Below, one piece after another: positions 1 to 5,650 of a DNA stretch of 9,742 bases. The notes under the pieces were generated by a model, which saw only the letters and a program-made list of their open reading frames with translations, was not told the DNA's origin and did not search any database. Source of the stretch: Candidatus Woesebacteria bacterium. GTDB lineage: Bacteria > Patescibacteriota > Microgenomatia > UBA10105 > UBA927. Position 1 is the stretch's first letter. Every line of letters starts with the position of its first letter. The stretch lies in the NCBI GenBank assembly GCA_020057765.1, contig JAGVFE010000132.1:1-9742 (forward strand), given 5' to 3'. Both the position numbers and the translations under genes were made by a program.

Positions 1-1025
1 AAACTGATAGTTGAAAGCTGTGAACGTAATTCATTGAGTGCATTTTGCGCGGCAGCCAATGCTTCCCATGTGAAATTTAAAAACGTCCGATAGTGCGCAG
101 TAAAATAAAAATATCGAAGCGCCAACGGATCAAAGTTTTTTACTTCTATATCTGCAAGTCGATAAAAATTTCCTTTGCTTTTGGCCATTTTCTCCCCATC
201 CGCCAATAAAAACTGCCCATGAACCCAGTAACGGACAAACGGAGCCTTGGCTGTGGCTGCTTCGCTCTGGACGATTTCATTGGTATTGTGAATGGGAATG
301 AGGTCCATCCCGCCGGTATGGATATCGATTTGTTCTCCCAAATACTTTATCGACATAGCAGAACATTCTATGTGCCAACCGGGAAATCCTTTGCCGAAAG
401 GGCTTTCCCATTCCATATCTCTCTTTATACCTTTCGGGCTAAATTTCCAAAGCGCAAAATCTGTCGGATTACGCTTTTGCGGATTAACTTCCACCCGCGC
501 ACCGGCTTTAAGCTCCTCGATATTTTGACCGGTAAGTTTTCCGTAATCAGACGATTTACCCGTGTCAAAATAAACACCGTCATCAATAGTGTACGCAAAG
601 CCCTTTTCAAGCAACGTTTTTACCATGGCAATTTGCTCGGCAATGTGCTCTGTTGGCTTCGGTCGGACATCGGGCTCAATAAGATTAAGCTTGTTGCTGT
701 CAGAGAGGAATGCTTCTGTATAAAACTTGGCAATATCCCAGGCTGTTTTTCCCTCCCGTTTAGCGCTTTTTTCCAGTTTGTCTACCCCTTCGTCAGCATC
801 CGATACGAGGTGGCCCATGTCCGTAATATTCATGACGAATTTCACCTTGTATCCAACGTAGACAAGTGTCCGCACGAGGATATCCGTGAACGTAAACGTC
901 CGGAGATTGCCGATGTGCACATAGTCATACACCGTGGGTCCGCAGGCGTACACGGTAACCAGGTCTGGGTTGAGCGGTTTAAACTCCTCAATTTTTTTCG
1001 TCAAAGTATTATAAAGTTTCAACAT
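1..1025 (-). CDS. cysS: Cysteinyl-tRNA synthetase, 3' end cut by window edge
   Basis: Class I aminoacyl-tRNA synthetase that charges tRNA-Cys with cysteine in the cytoplasm. Only the first 341 residues are inside the window; the C-terminal third (rest of the helical and anticodon-binding region) lies beyond the left edge. Visible hallmarks are CGPTVYD at residues 28-34, the HIGH-type ATP motif as HIGN (37-40), WHIECSAMS (217-225) and the KMSKS loop as KMAKS (279-283). The zinc ligands of the family are present as C28, C221, H246 and E250; the last two sit in HNTNE, a variant of the usual HHENE that keeps both ligands. The ATG at 1023-1025 is the only reasonable start, because an upstream in-frame TAA lies close by. 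No clear Shine-Dalgarno precedes it. A 48-nt spacer separates it from the upstream gene. The last visible codons (residues 334-341) fall in a degenerate 7-bp repeat also found in recR and dnaX. Identity is very secure. Confidence 0.97.
   Translation of the reverse strand, partial: MLKLYNTLTKKIEEFKPLNPDLVTVYACGPTVYDYVHIGNLRTFTFTDILVRTLVYVGYKVKFVMNITDMGHLVSDADEGVDKLEKSAKREGKTAWDIAKFYTEAFLSDSNKLNLIEPDVRPKPTEHIAEQIAMVKTLLEKGFAYTIDDGVYFDTGKSSDYGKLTGQNIEELKAGARVEVNPQKRNPTDFALWKFSPKGIKRDMEWESPFGKGFPGWHIECSAMSIKYLGEQIDIHTGGMDLIPIHNTNEIVQSEAATAKAPFVRYWVHGQFLLADGEKMAKSKGNFYRLADIEVKNFDPLALRYFYFTAHYRTFLNFTWEALAAAQNALNELRSQLSTIS
4..24. repeat. Degenerate 7-bp repeat inside cysS (about 3 units)
   Basis: On the + strand the units read CTGATAG, TTGAAAG, CTGTGAA. 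The first is identical to the unit repeated in recR (1937-1967), and the other two are diverged. In cysS it encodes RSQLSTIS (residues 334-341), very like QLSAIS encoded by the recR copy. It follows a helix (ALAAAQNALNEL) in a likely loop after the catalytic core. The array may continue beyond the left edge. On its own it would be weak; the match to two other loci in the window is what supports it. Confidence 0.5.
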
Positions 1026-1073
1026 AGATGTATTATCGCATATCGGGACGAGGCGGTGCTAGGTCTCCAGCGA

Positions 1074-1517
1074 CTAATCTTGCCGGATGTTTCGGCTCAT
1101 TTCGGCCGAGGCTTTTTTGGCTTTGAGACCGTAAAGGTCGCCGCGGGGACGTTTGCCTTTGCCAGAGGGTAATTGTTGGCCGGCCTGCTGGGTCTGTTGT
1201 TTTTGAGCGTCTTTCTTTTGCTCGAGCTCCATTTGGATTTTTTCCCATACCGAAGGCTCTTTTTGTTTGACTTTGCCGGCAAGCTGCTCGAGGGCGGAAC
1301 GGGCGATTGCTTTTTGGCCCAGAGCTCCTTCTTTTGGCTTGCCAGTCTGCTGGTCCTGAGTCGTACCGAAGGACTGACCTTGTTTGCTGCTAGACGTGCC
1401 GATACTTTCAATGGCTTTTCCAAGAATATCCTTAGGGACCTGTGCCGTCTGCTTGAGCACGTCCCTACCTATGTCTTCGAAGGAGCCAATGATTTGTCGA
1501 GTGATACCTTGTGGCAT
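1074..1517 (-). CDS. Unrecognised small basic, Gln/Lys-rich protein
   Basis: A 147-residue protein that I cannot assign to a functional family. The N-terminus (residues 1-40) looks amphipathic and structured, with IIGSFEDIGRDVLKQ followed by PKDILGKAIESIG. Residues 41-125 are low in hydrophobics and rich in Gln, Lys and Ser, with a KQQTQQAGQQ stretch near 109-118, and are probably disordered. The C-terminus is strongly basic (GKGKRPRGDLYGLKAKKAS). There is no signal peptide, membrane segment or cysteine. The ATG at 1515-1517 lies 3 nt after the stop of the SufT-like gene, so it is probably co-transcribed and translationally coupled with it; cysS follows after 48 nt. The opening sequence resembles conserved hypothetical proteins I associate with Microgenomates genomes (memory only). 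The basic tail would suit nucleic-acid or ribosome binding, but that is speculation. Tight packing between two conserved genes supports it as real. Confidence 0.8.
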   Translation of the reverse strand: MPQGITRQIIGSFEDIGRDVLKQTAQVPKDILGKAIESIGTSSSKQGQSFGTTQDQQTGKPKEGALGQKAIARSALEQLAGKVKQKEPSVWEKIQMELEQKKDAQKQQTQQAGQQLPSGKGKRPRGDLYGLKAKKASAEMSRNIRQD

Positions 1518-1520
1518 ATA

Positions 1521-1826
1521 TTAAAAAATACCAAGCTGATCTTTGGCTGCTTGCGTCATCCGTTCTGTCGACCACGGTGGTTCAAACGTCAACTGTACAT
1601 CTACTTCTTTAACGCCTTTAAGTTTTCCAACTCCTTCCCGAATAGGGGTGGCAATCAGATCAAATAGAGGGCAACCAACCGTCGTGAGCGTCATAGATAT
1701 CGTTACTTTTCCCAATTTTTTATCTATAAAAATGTCATAAATGAGTCCCAAATCCCATAGGGAGACTCCAATTTCGGGATCGGGAATAGTCTTTAAAATA
1801 TCTTCGATTTGTTGTTTGGTAGGCAT
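1521..1826 (-). CDS. MIP18/DUF59-family Fe-S cluster assembly factor (SufT-like)
   Basis: A 101-residue protein of the MIP18 (DUF59) family, whose bacterial members (SufT, the PaaD N-domain) help mature or deliver iron-sulfur clusters. The whole chain is one domain. Seen here: the N-terminal helix QIEDILKTI; the signature PDPEIGVSLWDLGLIYDI at about residues 15-32; a beta strand ending in TTVGCP, which carries the family's conserved cysteine; and the C-terminal strand VQLTFEPPWSTERMT. The length is typical of stand-alone members. Its ATG (1824-1826) directly follows the recR stop codon with no gap, and an excellent Shine-Dalgarno is embedded in the last codons of recR, so it is co-transcribed but independently well initiated. 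No other suf/isc gene is in the window, so its client proteins cannot be inferred. The family is secure; SufT itself is the likeliest but not the only name. Confidence 0.9.
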   Translation of the reverse strand: MPTKQQIEDILKTIPDPEIGVSLWDLGLIYDIFIDKKLGKVTISMTLTTVGCPLFDLIATPIREGVGKLKGVKEVDVQLTFEPPWSTERMTQAAKDQLGIF

Positions 1827-2453
1827 TTAGAATTCCCTCCTTCCGTCCAACGCTCGACTTAAAGTTACATCATCAGCATACTCGATATCCGCCCCCATCG
1901 GCAGTCCGTGAGCCAACCTCGTAACTTTGGGCTTGTCTGACGACTGATGACTGATAGCTGATAGCTGTTTTTGTATATACATCGCCGTTGCCTCTCCTTC
2001 CATGTTCGGATTCGTTGCAAGGATTATTTCGTTGACGCGTTGATGCGTTGACGCGTTGACGCGTTTGATAAGATCAGAGATATAAATTTCGTCCGGTCCG
2101 ATATTGTTGAGCGGATCAATCGCGCCATGGAGCACGTGGTAGAGGCCCTTGAACTTGCCAGTACGTTCGATCGCGAGGACATCGGTTGGCTGTTCGACAA
2201 CGCAGACAACCGATTGATCGCGGCCCGAATCGCTGCAGATCCCACAGGGGTCTTCCTCGGCGACGTTTTTACATATCGAGCAAAGAACCGTTGAGGCTTT
2301 CAGTGCTTTGAGACGATCGCCAAACTGATCAAGATCCTCTTGCGGTACATGAAGTAAATAAAAGACTAACCGCTGTGCAGTCTTGGGACCCACACCGGGA
2401 AGCTTCTTAAACGATTCAATCAAGCGCGATAGTGCTTTGGGAAGAAGAGCCAT
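1827..2453 (-). CDS. recR: Recombination mediator RecR
   Basis: RecR works with RecO (and RecF) to load RecA onto SSB-coated single-stranded DNA during gap repair; it forms a ring-like tetramer clamp. Domains in order: helix-hairpin-helix at about 17-31 (KLPGVGPKTAQRL), a four-cysteine zinc finger (C58, C61, C70, C73), a Toprim domain from about residue 81 (VVEQPTDVLAIE), and the C-terminal segment with ATNPNMEGEATAMYI and RLAHGLPMGADIEYADDVTLSRAL. At 208 residues it is about 10 longer than B. subtilis RecR as I remember it. The extra residues lie in two places, about 132-141 and 164-174, each coinciding exactly with a tandem DNA repeat. All catalytic-fold and zinc motifs are intact, so the protein should be functional. 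It starts 9 nt after the prs stop with no clear Shine-Dalgarno, and its last codons contain the Shine-Dalgarno of the next gene. Confidence 0.97.
   Translation of the reverse strand: MALLPKALSRLIESFKKLPGVGPKTAQRLVFYLLHVPQEDLDQFGDRLKALKASTVLCSICKNVAEEDPCGICSDSGRDQSVVCVVEQPTDVLAIERTGKFKGLYHVLHGAIDPLNNIGPDEIYISDLIKRVNASTHQRVNEIILATNPNMEGEATAMYIQKQLSAISHQSSDKPKVTRLAHGLPMGADIEYADDVTLSRALDGRREF
1836..1842 (-). promoter_or_regulatory. Strong Shine-Dalgarno for the SufT-like gene
   Basis: The minus strand reads AAGGAGG, 9 nt upstream of the ATG at 1824-1826. It is the best ribosome binding site in the window and is made from the Arg-Arg-Glu codons at the very end of recR. It fixes the start of the SufT-like gene. 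Confidence 0.85.
1937..1967. repeat. 7-bp tandem repeat (CTGATAG)n inside recR
   Basis: On the + strand the units are CTGACGA, CTGATGA, CTGATAG, CTGATAG plus CTG, about 4.4 copies with slight decay toward the low-coordinate side. In recR it encodes QLSAISHQSSD (about residues 163-173), which is extra compared with familiar RecR proteins and sits between the Toprim helix and the RLAHGLP strand. Read on the recR strand the repeat has no stop in any frame; read on the + strand it contains TGA and TAG. Confidence 0.85.
2031..2062. repeat. 8-bp tandem repeat (GTTGACGC)4 inside recR
   Basis: Four consecutive 8-bp units on the + strand: GTTGACGC, GTTGATGC, GTTGACGC, GTTGACGC, a single mismatch in 32 bases. 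It encodes RVNASTHQRVN (residues 131-141) in the Toprim region of RecR, just before the EIILATNPN strand. Since 8 is not a multiple of 3, each copy is read in a different frame, giving a peptide cycle of 8 residues per three copies. Confidence 0.9.
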
Positions 2454-2462
2454 GAATCAATT

Positions 2463-3377
2463 TTACCCAATCATCGAAGAAATTGCTCGTACCAGAAGCG
2501 GGGCAACCGTGACAACGGTAAGTTTTTTGAAAAGTTTCTCTTTGGGAATTACAATCGTGTCGGTCAACAGCACACGATCGATAGCCGGGGACTGTAACCT
2601 CTCAACAGCCGGCCCTGCCAATACGGCGTGTGTCGCGGCAAAGGTAACGGACACCGCGCCTGCATCTTTGAGTGCGGGTGCCCCTCCGGCAATCGTGGAA
2701 CCGCTGGCAATCATGTCGTCTATGACAACCGCATCGCGGCCTTTGACGTCGCCGATGATAGCAACCGATTCTGTCCTGTCATGGCGGTCCAAAAACCGTT
2801 TTTTCTCCATGACGACCATGGGGAAATCCAAGAGATATGCCAGATTGCGTGCGCGCTTGACTCCTCCCACATCCGGTGATACAACGACGCCGTTTGTTAA
2901 CTTTAGCTTCTTGATCTCTTCAGCCAATACCGTTAAAGCAGAAAGATGTGTTACCGGAATCTGGAAAAAGCCGACGATTGCGTCATTGTGAAGATCGACG
3001 GTAATAATTTCTTTAAATTTGGATACTTCGATAAATTTAGCTATAACCCGCGCCGATACCGGCTCGCCCACCCGGTGCTGTTTGTCCTGACGGGAATAAC
3101 CCATATAGGGAATGACGGCAATCATCGTTTTTGGCGCACTTCTTCTTATTGCGTCACCAATCAGGGACAGTTCCATAACGTGCTCATCCATGGGGTATGA
3201 AAGTGACTCCAAAACAAAGACGGTTTTATCCCGCACATCCTCCTGTATCCACGGCCGAAGTTCTCCATCGGCAAATCGTGTCAGATCCACTTTGCCCAAC
3301 TCAATTTCGAGATCCTTTGCCACCGTTTCTGCCAGTGGTTGGTTGCTCGATCCTGAAAAGAGAATAAAATCCTTCAT
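2463..3377 (-). CDS. prs: Ribose-phosphate pyrophosphokinase (PRPP synthetase)
   Basis: Transfers pyrophosphate from ATP to ribose 5-phosphate to make PRPP, the precursor for nucleotides, histidine and NAD. It has 304 residues against roughly 310-320 usually. The N-terminal domain opens FSGSSNQPLAETVA and contains RFADGEL (35-41). The ATP-binding segment PYMGYSRQDKQ is at 90-100, and DLH (128-130) is the metal-binding histidine region. The catalytic flexible loop lies around MEKKR (190-194), and the PRPP-binding motif VVIDDMIASGSTI is at 217-229. The N-terminal region (ESLSYPMDEHVMEL) differs from the common ESTSPPVN form, so this is a diverged subtype. A Shine-Dalgarno lies 8 nt upstream of the ATG. 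It sits 15 nt after the HAD phosphatase gene and 9 nt before recR, within the same likely operon. Function is secure from the intact motifs. Confidence 0.96.
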   Translation of the reverse strand: MKDFILFSGSSNQPLAETVAKDLEIELGKVDLTRFADGELRPWIQEDVRDKTVFVLESLSYPMDEHVMELSLIGDAIRRSAPKTMIAVIPYMGYSRQDKQHRVGEPVSARVIAKFIEVSKFKEIITVDLHNDAIVGFFQIPVTHLSALTVLAEEIKKLKLTNGVVVSPDVGGVKRARNLAYLLDFPMVVMEKKRFLDRHDRTESVAIIGDVKGRDAVVIDDMIASGSTIAGGAPALKDAGAVSVTFAATHAVLAGPAVERLQSPAIDRVLLTDTIVIPKEKLFKKLTVVTVAPLLVRAISSMIG

Positions 3378-3385
3378 GAGAATAA

Positions 3386-3389
3386 TCCT
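3386..3389 (-). promoter_or_regulatory. Shine-Dalgarno for prs
   Basis: The minus strand reads AGGA, 8 nt upstream of the ATG at 3375-3377, in the 15-nt gap after the HAD gene. It supports the chosen prs start. Confidence 0.65.
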
Positions 3390-3392
3390 ATA

Positions 3393-4103
3393 TCAGATTT
3401 TTGATAAATGGAAGAAGTCAAGAACTTGCGGGTCCATGAGGGAATCAACAAGTAGATCCGGTTTTTCATCTTCAAGCGTTTTCCTTTCATGGCCACCTGT
3501 GGTAACGGCGATGACTTGGGCTCCAATGTGACGAGCGCACGAAATATCACTCAGGGTATCACCGATGACGATGGTGTTATCCGGTCCAAATGATTCGTGG
3601 AAAAAAGCATTGGCTTTTTCATACACTGCTTTTGCCAACTGAAAACGATCGTCAAAGCCATCTGACCACATGCCGAAGGGTAATAAACCATCATAGCCAC
3701 TGTGAGTCATTTTCCACTTTCCTATCCTCTCCATGTTTCCGGTCAGTACTCCCAGACAGATTTCTTTTTTCAATCGGAGTATATCAACCAACTGTTTTGC
3801 GTCCGGTATCTGCTCATAAAGTGACTGATCAGCAGGATCATCCAATAGTTGTCCGAAGAATCGATCAGCAAATGCAGGATATTTTTCCAAGAATGTCGAA
3901 CGGGAAATTCCCAATGGTTCCACAATCATCCATGTAATCTGACGATCAATTTTCCCATGATACGGTGTGGATTCAAAATCCCCAGGATCCACTCCATATA
4001 TCTCCTTTGCGGCAGTTCGTATGCGCCGCATCCACTTCTGCGTTCCGTCTCCCACGTGCCGGATGAGCGTGCCGTCGATATCAAAAAGGACGAGTTGTTT
4101 CAT
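3393..4103 (-). CDS. HAD-superfamily hydrolase, phosphoglycolate-phosphatase-like
   Basis: A 236-residue cytoplasmic phosphatase-type member of the haloacid dehalogenase superfamily, which hydrolyses phosphate monoesters through an aspartyl-phosphate. All four HAD motifs are visible: motif I DIDGTL (nucleophile D8, acid D10), motif II LTGN (T121), motif III lysine around K158 in RFQLAKAVYEKA, and motif IV GDTLSD (D182, D186) followed by a C-terminal VTTGGH segment. A helical cap (about residues 15-95) lies between motifs I and II and includes HGKIDRQIT, recalling the GKTD cap motif of Gph-type enzymes. The substrate cannot be named: 2-phosphoglycolate, other sugar phosphates or nucleotides are possible. 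Its ATG overlaps the aminotransferase stop as ATGA, indicating translational coupling. prs follows 15 nt later. Confidence 0.92.
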   Translation of the reverse strand: MKQLVLFDIDGTLIRHVGDGTQKWMRRIRTAAKEIYGVDPGDFESTPYHGKIDRQITWMIVEPLGISRSTFLEKYPAFADRFFGQLLDDPADQSLYEQIPDAKQLVDILRLKKEICLGVLTGNMERIGKWKMTHSGYDGLLPFGMWSDGFDDRFQLAKAVYEKANAFFHESFGPDNTIVIGDTLSDISCARHIGAQVIAVTTGGHERKTLEDEKPDLLVDSLMDPQVLDFFHLSKI

Positions 4104-5308
4104 TTATAAATCTTTAAAGCTTTCGCAATCAATTCAATACAGCGGGTGAGTTTTTGGACATTTAGAACATAGGCGATGCGAACTTCATTCTTACCTAATC
4201 CAGGAGTTGCGTAAAAACCTGCTGCAGGCGCCAGCATAACCGTCTCGTTGTTATCGCGAAAGTCAGTGAGAAGCCAACGGCAAAAATCTTCTGCATCATC
4301 AACCGGGAGCCCGACGATGGCGTAAAATGCGCCTTCGGGCTTTGGGATGACGACGCCGGGAATTTTTTTGAGCCCTTCATGCAACACGTCGCGCCGCTTT
4401 TCATATTCCTTGTTAACACTTTCCAGGTATGATTGCGGTACCTCGGTGAGTTTGGCAGCGATGGCCTGATCCACAAATCCGGCGGACAATCTCCCCTGCG
4501 CGATGCGTAAAACTCCGGCCATAATCTTTTCATTGAGCGATATGAGCGCTCCGAGCCGCACCCCGCAGAGACTATAGCGTTTCGACATGCTATCAAGGAG
4601 AATTGCCTGCTTGGGAATCTTGTGCATATATGTAAGGAGCGACGTCTGTTTTTTCCCGTCATAGACATATTCACGATACACTTCATCTGCAAGTAGAAAG
4701 AGGTTATGCTTTTTGGCGAGGGCAACCAGCCCCTCGACTTCGCTCGGGGTAAAAACGGTTCCTGTGGGATTATTCGGACTACAGTAGAGAATGGCTTTGG
4801 TTTTTTTCGTGATCTTTTTCTCTATTTCTTTCTGCTTGGGTAAATGAAATCCGTCCTCTGCCCTGGTCCGTACTGGTACCAATTTCACCCCATTGACGAC
4901 GGCGTAAGTATTGTAGTTAGTATATAGTGGTTCAAAGACAAGTACCTCATCTCCCGGTTCACATGTGGCAAATAGCGCAAGAGAAATCGCCTCGCTTCCG
5001 CCACTGGTGACTTGAATATCGGGAACATCAATAAACGAGTAGCCTAAGCCGTGATAGTAAGTTTTCAGCGCTTTGAGAAATACCGGCTCGCCCTGTGATT
5101 GTCCGTATCTGATGGGATTATCATGCCAGTTTCGAAGAACATTCATCATCACCTCGGGCGTTTCTACGTCCGGATCACCGATATTGAGGTGATAGACCTT
5201 TACTCCCTGTTTCTTTGCTTCGTTAGCATATGGAACAAGTTTTCTGATCGGAGATGCTGGAACCAAGCCAAGTCGTTGTGAAACCGTTATGTTGTTACCG
5301 AATTCCAT
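4100..5308 (-). CDS. PLP-dependent class I aminotransferase (aspartate-aminotransferase-like)
   Basis: A 402-residue fold-type I aminotransferase, which moves amino groups between an amino acid and 2-oxoglutarate. Seen in order: the N-terminal substrate-closing segment ending LNIGDPDVETP (about 41-51), the cofactor phosphate-binding TSGGSEAIS (101-109), NNPTG (179-183), ADEVY (207-211; D208 pairs with the PLP ring nitrogen), and DSMSKRYSLCGVRLG (239-253; K243 forms the Schiff base). NEVRIAY (374-380) supplies R377 for the substrate carboxylate. The set fits the AspC/AlaT/DapL-like I-gamma group, but the substrate cannot be decided from sequence alone. The start at 5306-5308 comes 9 nt after a perfect 14-bp hairpin and has no good Shine-Dalgarno nearby; an AAGGAAG sequence lies inside the hairpin's 3' arm, too far upstream for standard use. 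The gene overlaps the HAD gene by 4 nt. Confidence 0.93.
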   Translation of the reverse strand: MEFGNNITVSQRLGLVPASPIRKLVPYANEAKKQGVKVYHLNIGDPDVETPEVMMNVLRNWHDNPIRYGQSQGEPVFLKALKTYYHGLGYSFIDVPDIQVTSGGSEAISLALFATCEPGDEVLVFEPLYTNYNTYAVVNGVKLVPVRTRAEDGFHLPKQKEIEKKITKKTKAILYCSPNNPTGTVFTPSEVEGLVALAKKHNLFLLADEVYREYVYDGKKQTSLLTYMHKIPKQAILLDSMSKRYSLCGVRLGALISLNEKIMAGVLRIAQGRLSAGFVDQAIAAKLTEVPQSYLESVNKEYEKRRDVLHEGLKKIPGVVIPKPEGAFYAIVGLPVDDAEDFCRWLLTDFRDNNETVMLAPAAGFYATPGLGKNEVRIAYVLNVQKLTRCIELIAKALKIYK

Positions 5309-5317
5309 AAATCTCTA

Positions 5318-5351
5318 AAGGCACTTCCTTGGCCACGCAAGGAAGTGCCTT
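5318..5351 (-). terminator. Perfect 14-bp hairpin between ybaB and the aminotransferase
   Basis: The arms 5318-5331 and 5338-5351 are exact reverse complements (AAGGCACTTCCTTG on both strands) around a 6-nt loop. On the minus strand the stem is followed by TTTAGAGATTT and then the aminotransferase ATG, so the U-tract is interrupted and poor. It may be a leaky intrinsic terminator ending the proS-to-ybaB unit, or a structure in the leader of the aminotransferase mRNA. Its 3' arm contains AAGGAAG, a Shine-Dalgarno-like sequence that would be buried when folded. The gap (68 nt) is the longest in the window and holds nothing else I can name. Confidence 0.5.
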
Positions 5352-5376
5352 GTGTAGATTGGTTCCGTAACCTGTT

Positions 5377-5649
5377 TCATTGTGGAAGATTCATGTTCTT
5401 GGAGATTTCGGCAAGCTTGCCGGCTGCTGCCTGCTGGGATTTTTTGATGGCTTCCTGTACGGCCCGGCGGGCCTCATCATCAGCCATACCGTTTATTTCA
5501 ATGACTTTGACGTTTTGGTTGCCCGTCATGACCACGCGCATTTTACCCACGATGACTTCAAACTCCTCTTTCTCGAGCGCCGCCTGTATAGCTCCAGCCT
5601 GCTGGCGCATTTGATTAAGATCCCCGAGCATTTTAAATGGATTCATCAT
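5377..5649 (-). CDS. ybaB: YbaB/EbfC family nucleoid-associated protein
   Basis: A small DNA-binding protein of the YbaB/EbfC family, which dimerises in a tweezer shape and associates with the nucleoid. Its 90 residues (about 100 in E. coli) show the usual layout: N-terminal helix MLGDLNQMRQQAGAIQAALEKE, a central beta sheet with VIVGKMRVVMTGNQNVKVIEING, and a C-terminal helix DEARRAVQEAIKKSQQAAAGKLAEI. The dnaX-ybaB pairing is highly conserved in bacteria and supports the call. Two adjacent ATGs (5647-5649 and 5644-5646) are possible starts; the first is 1 nt after the dnaX stop and 9 nt from an AGGGA Shine-Dalgarno, so I prefer it. The next conserved partner, recR, is not immediately downstream but about 3 kb away beyond the aminotransferase-HAD-prs block. 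Confidence 0.93.
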   Translation of the reverse strand: MMNPFKMLGDLNQMRQQAGAIQAALEKEEFEVIVGKMRVVMTGNQNVKVIEINGMADDEARRAVQEAIKKSQQAAAGKLAEISKNMNLPQ

Positions 5650-5650
5650 A

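Noticed and set aside
1026..1073. Possible promoter for cysS (minus-strand GATAAT about 6 nt before the ATG)
   Set aside because: The -10-like hexamer would leave almost no leader, and no -35-like sequence is found 16-18 nt upstream. More likely chance in a short spacer.
219..1172. A 317-codon open frame on the + strand
   Set aside because: It lies antisense over cysS, whose motifs are unmistakable. The + frame has no recognisable domain and a composition typical of a reverse-strand shadow.
1173..1667. A 164-codon open frame on the + strand, rich in Leu and Phe, looking like membrane segments
   Set aside because: It is the antisense of the Lys/Gln/Glu-rich unassigned protein and the SufT-like gene. 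Lys and Glu codons read backwards give Phe and Leu, so the apparent hydrophobicity is an artefact.
5361..5372. A second small inverted repeat (GGTT...AACC) beside the 14-bp hairpin
   Set aside because: Only 4 base pairs, expected by chance.
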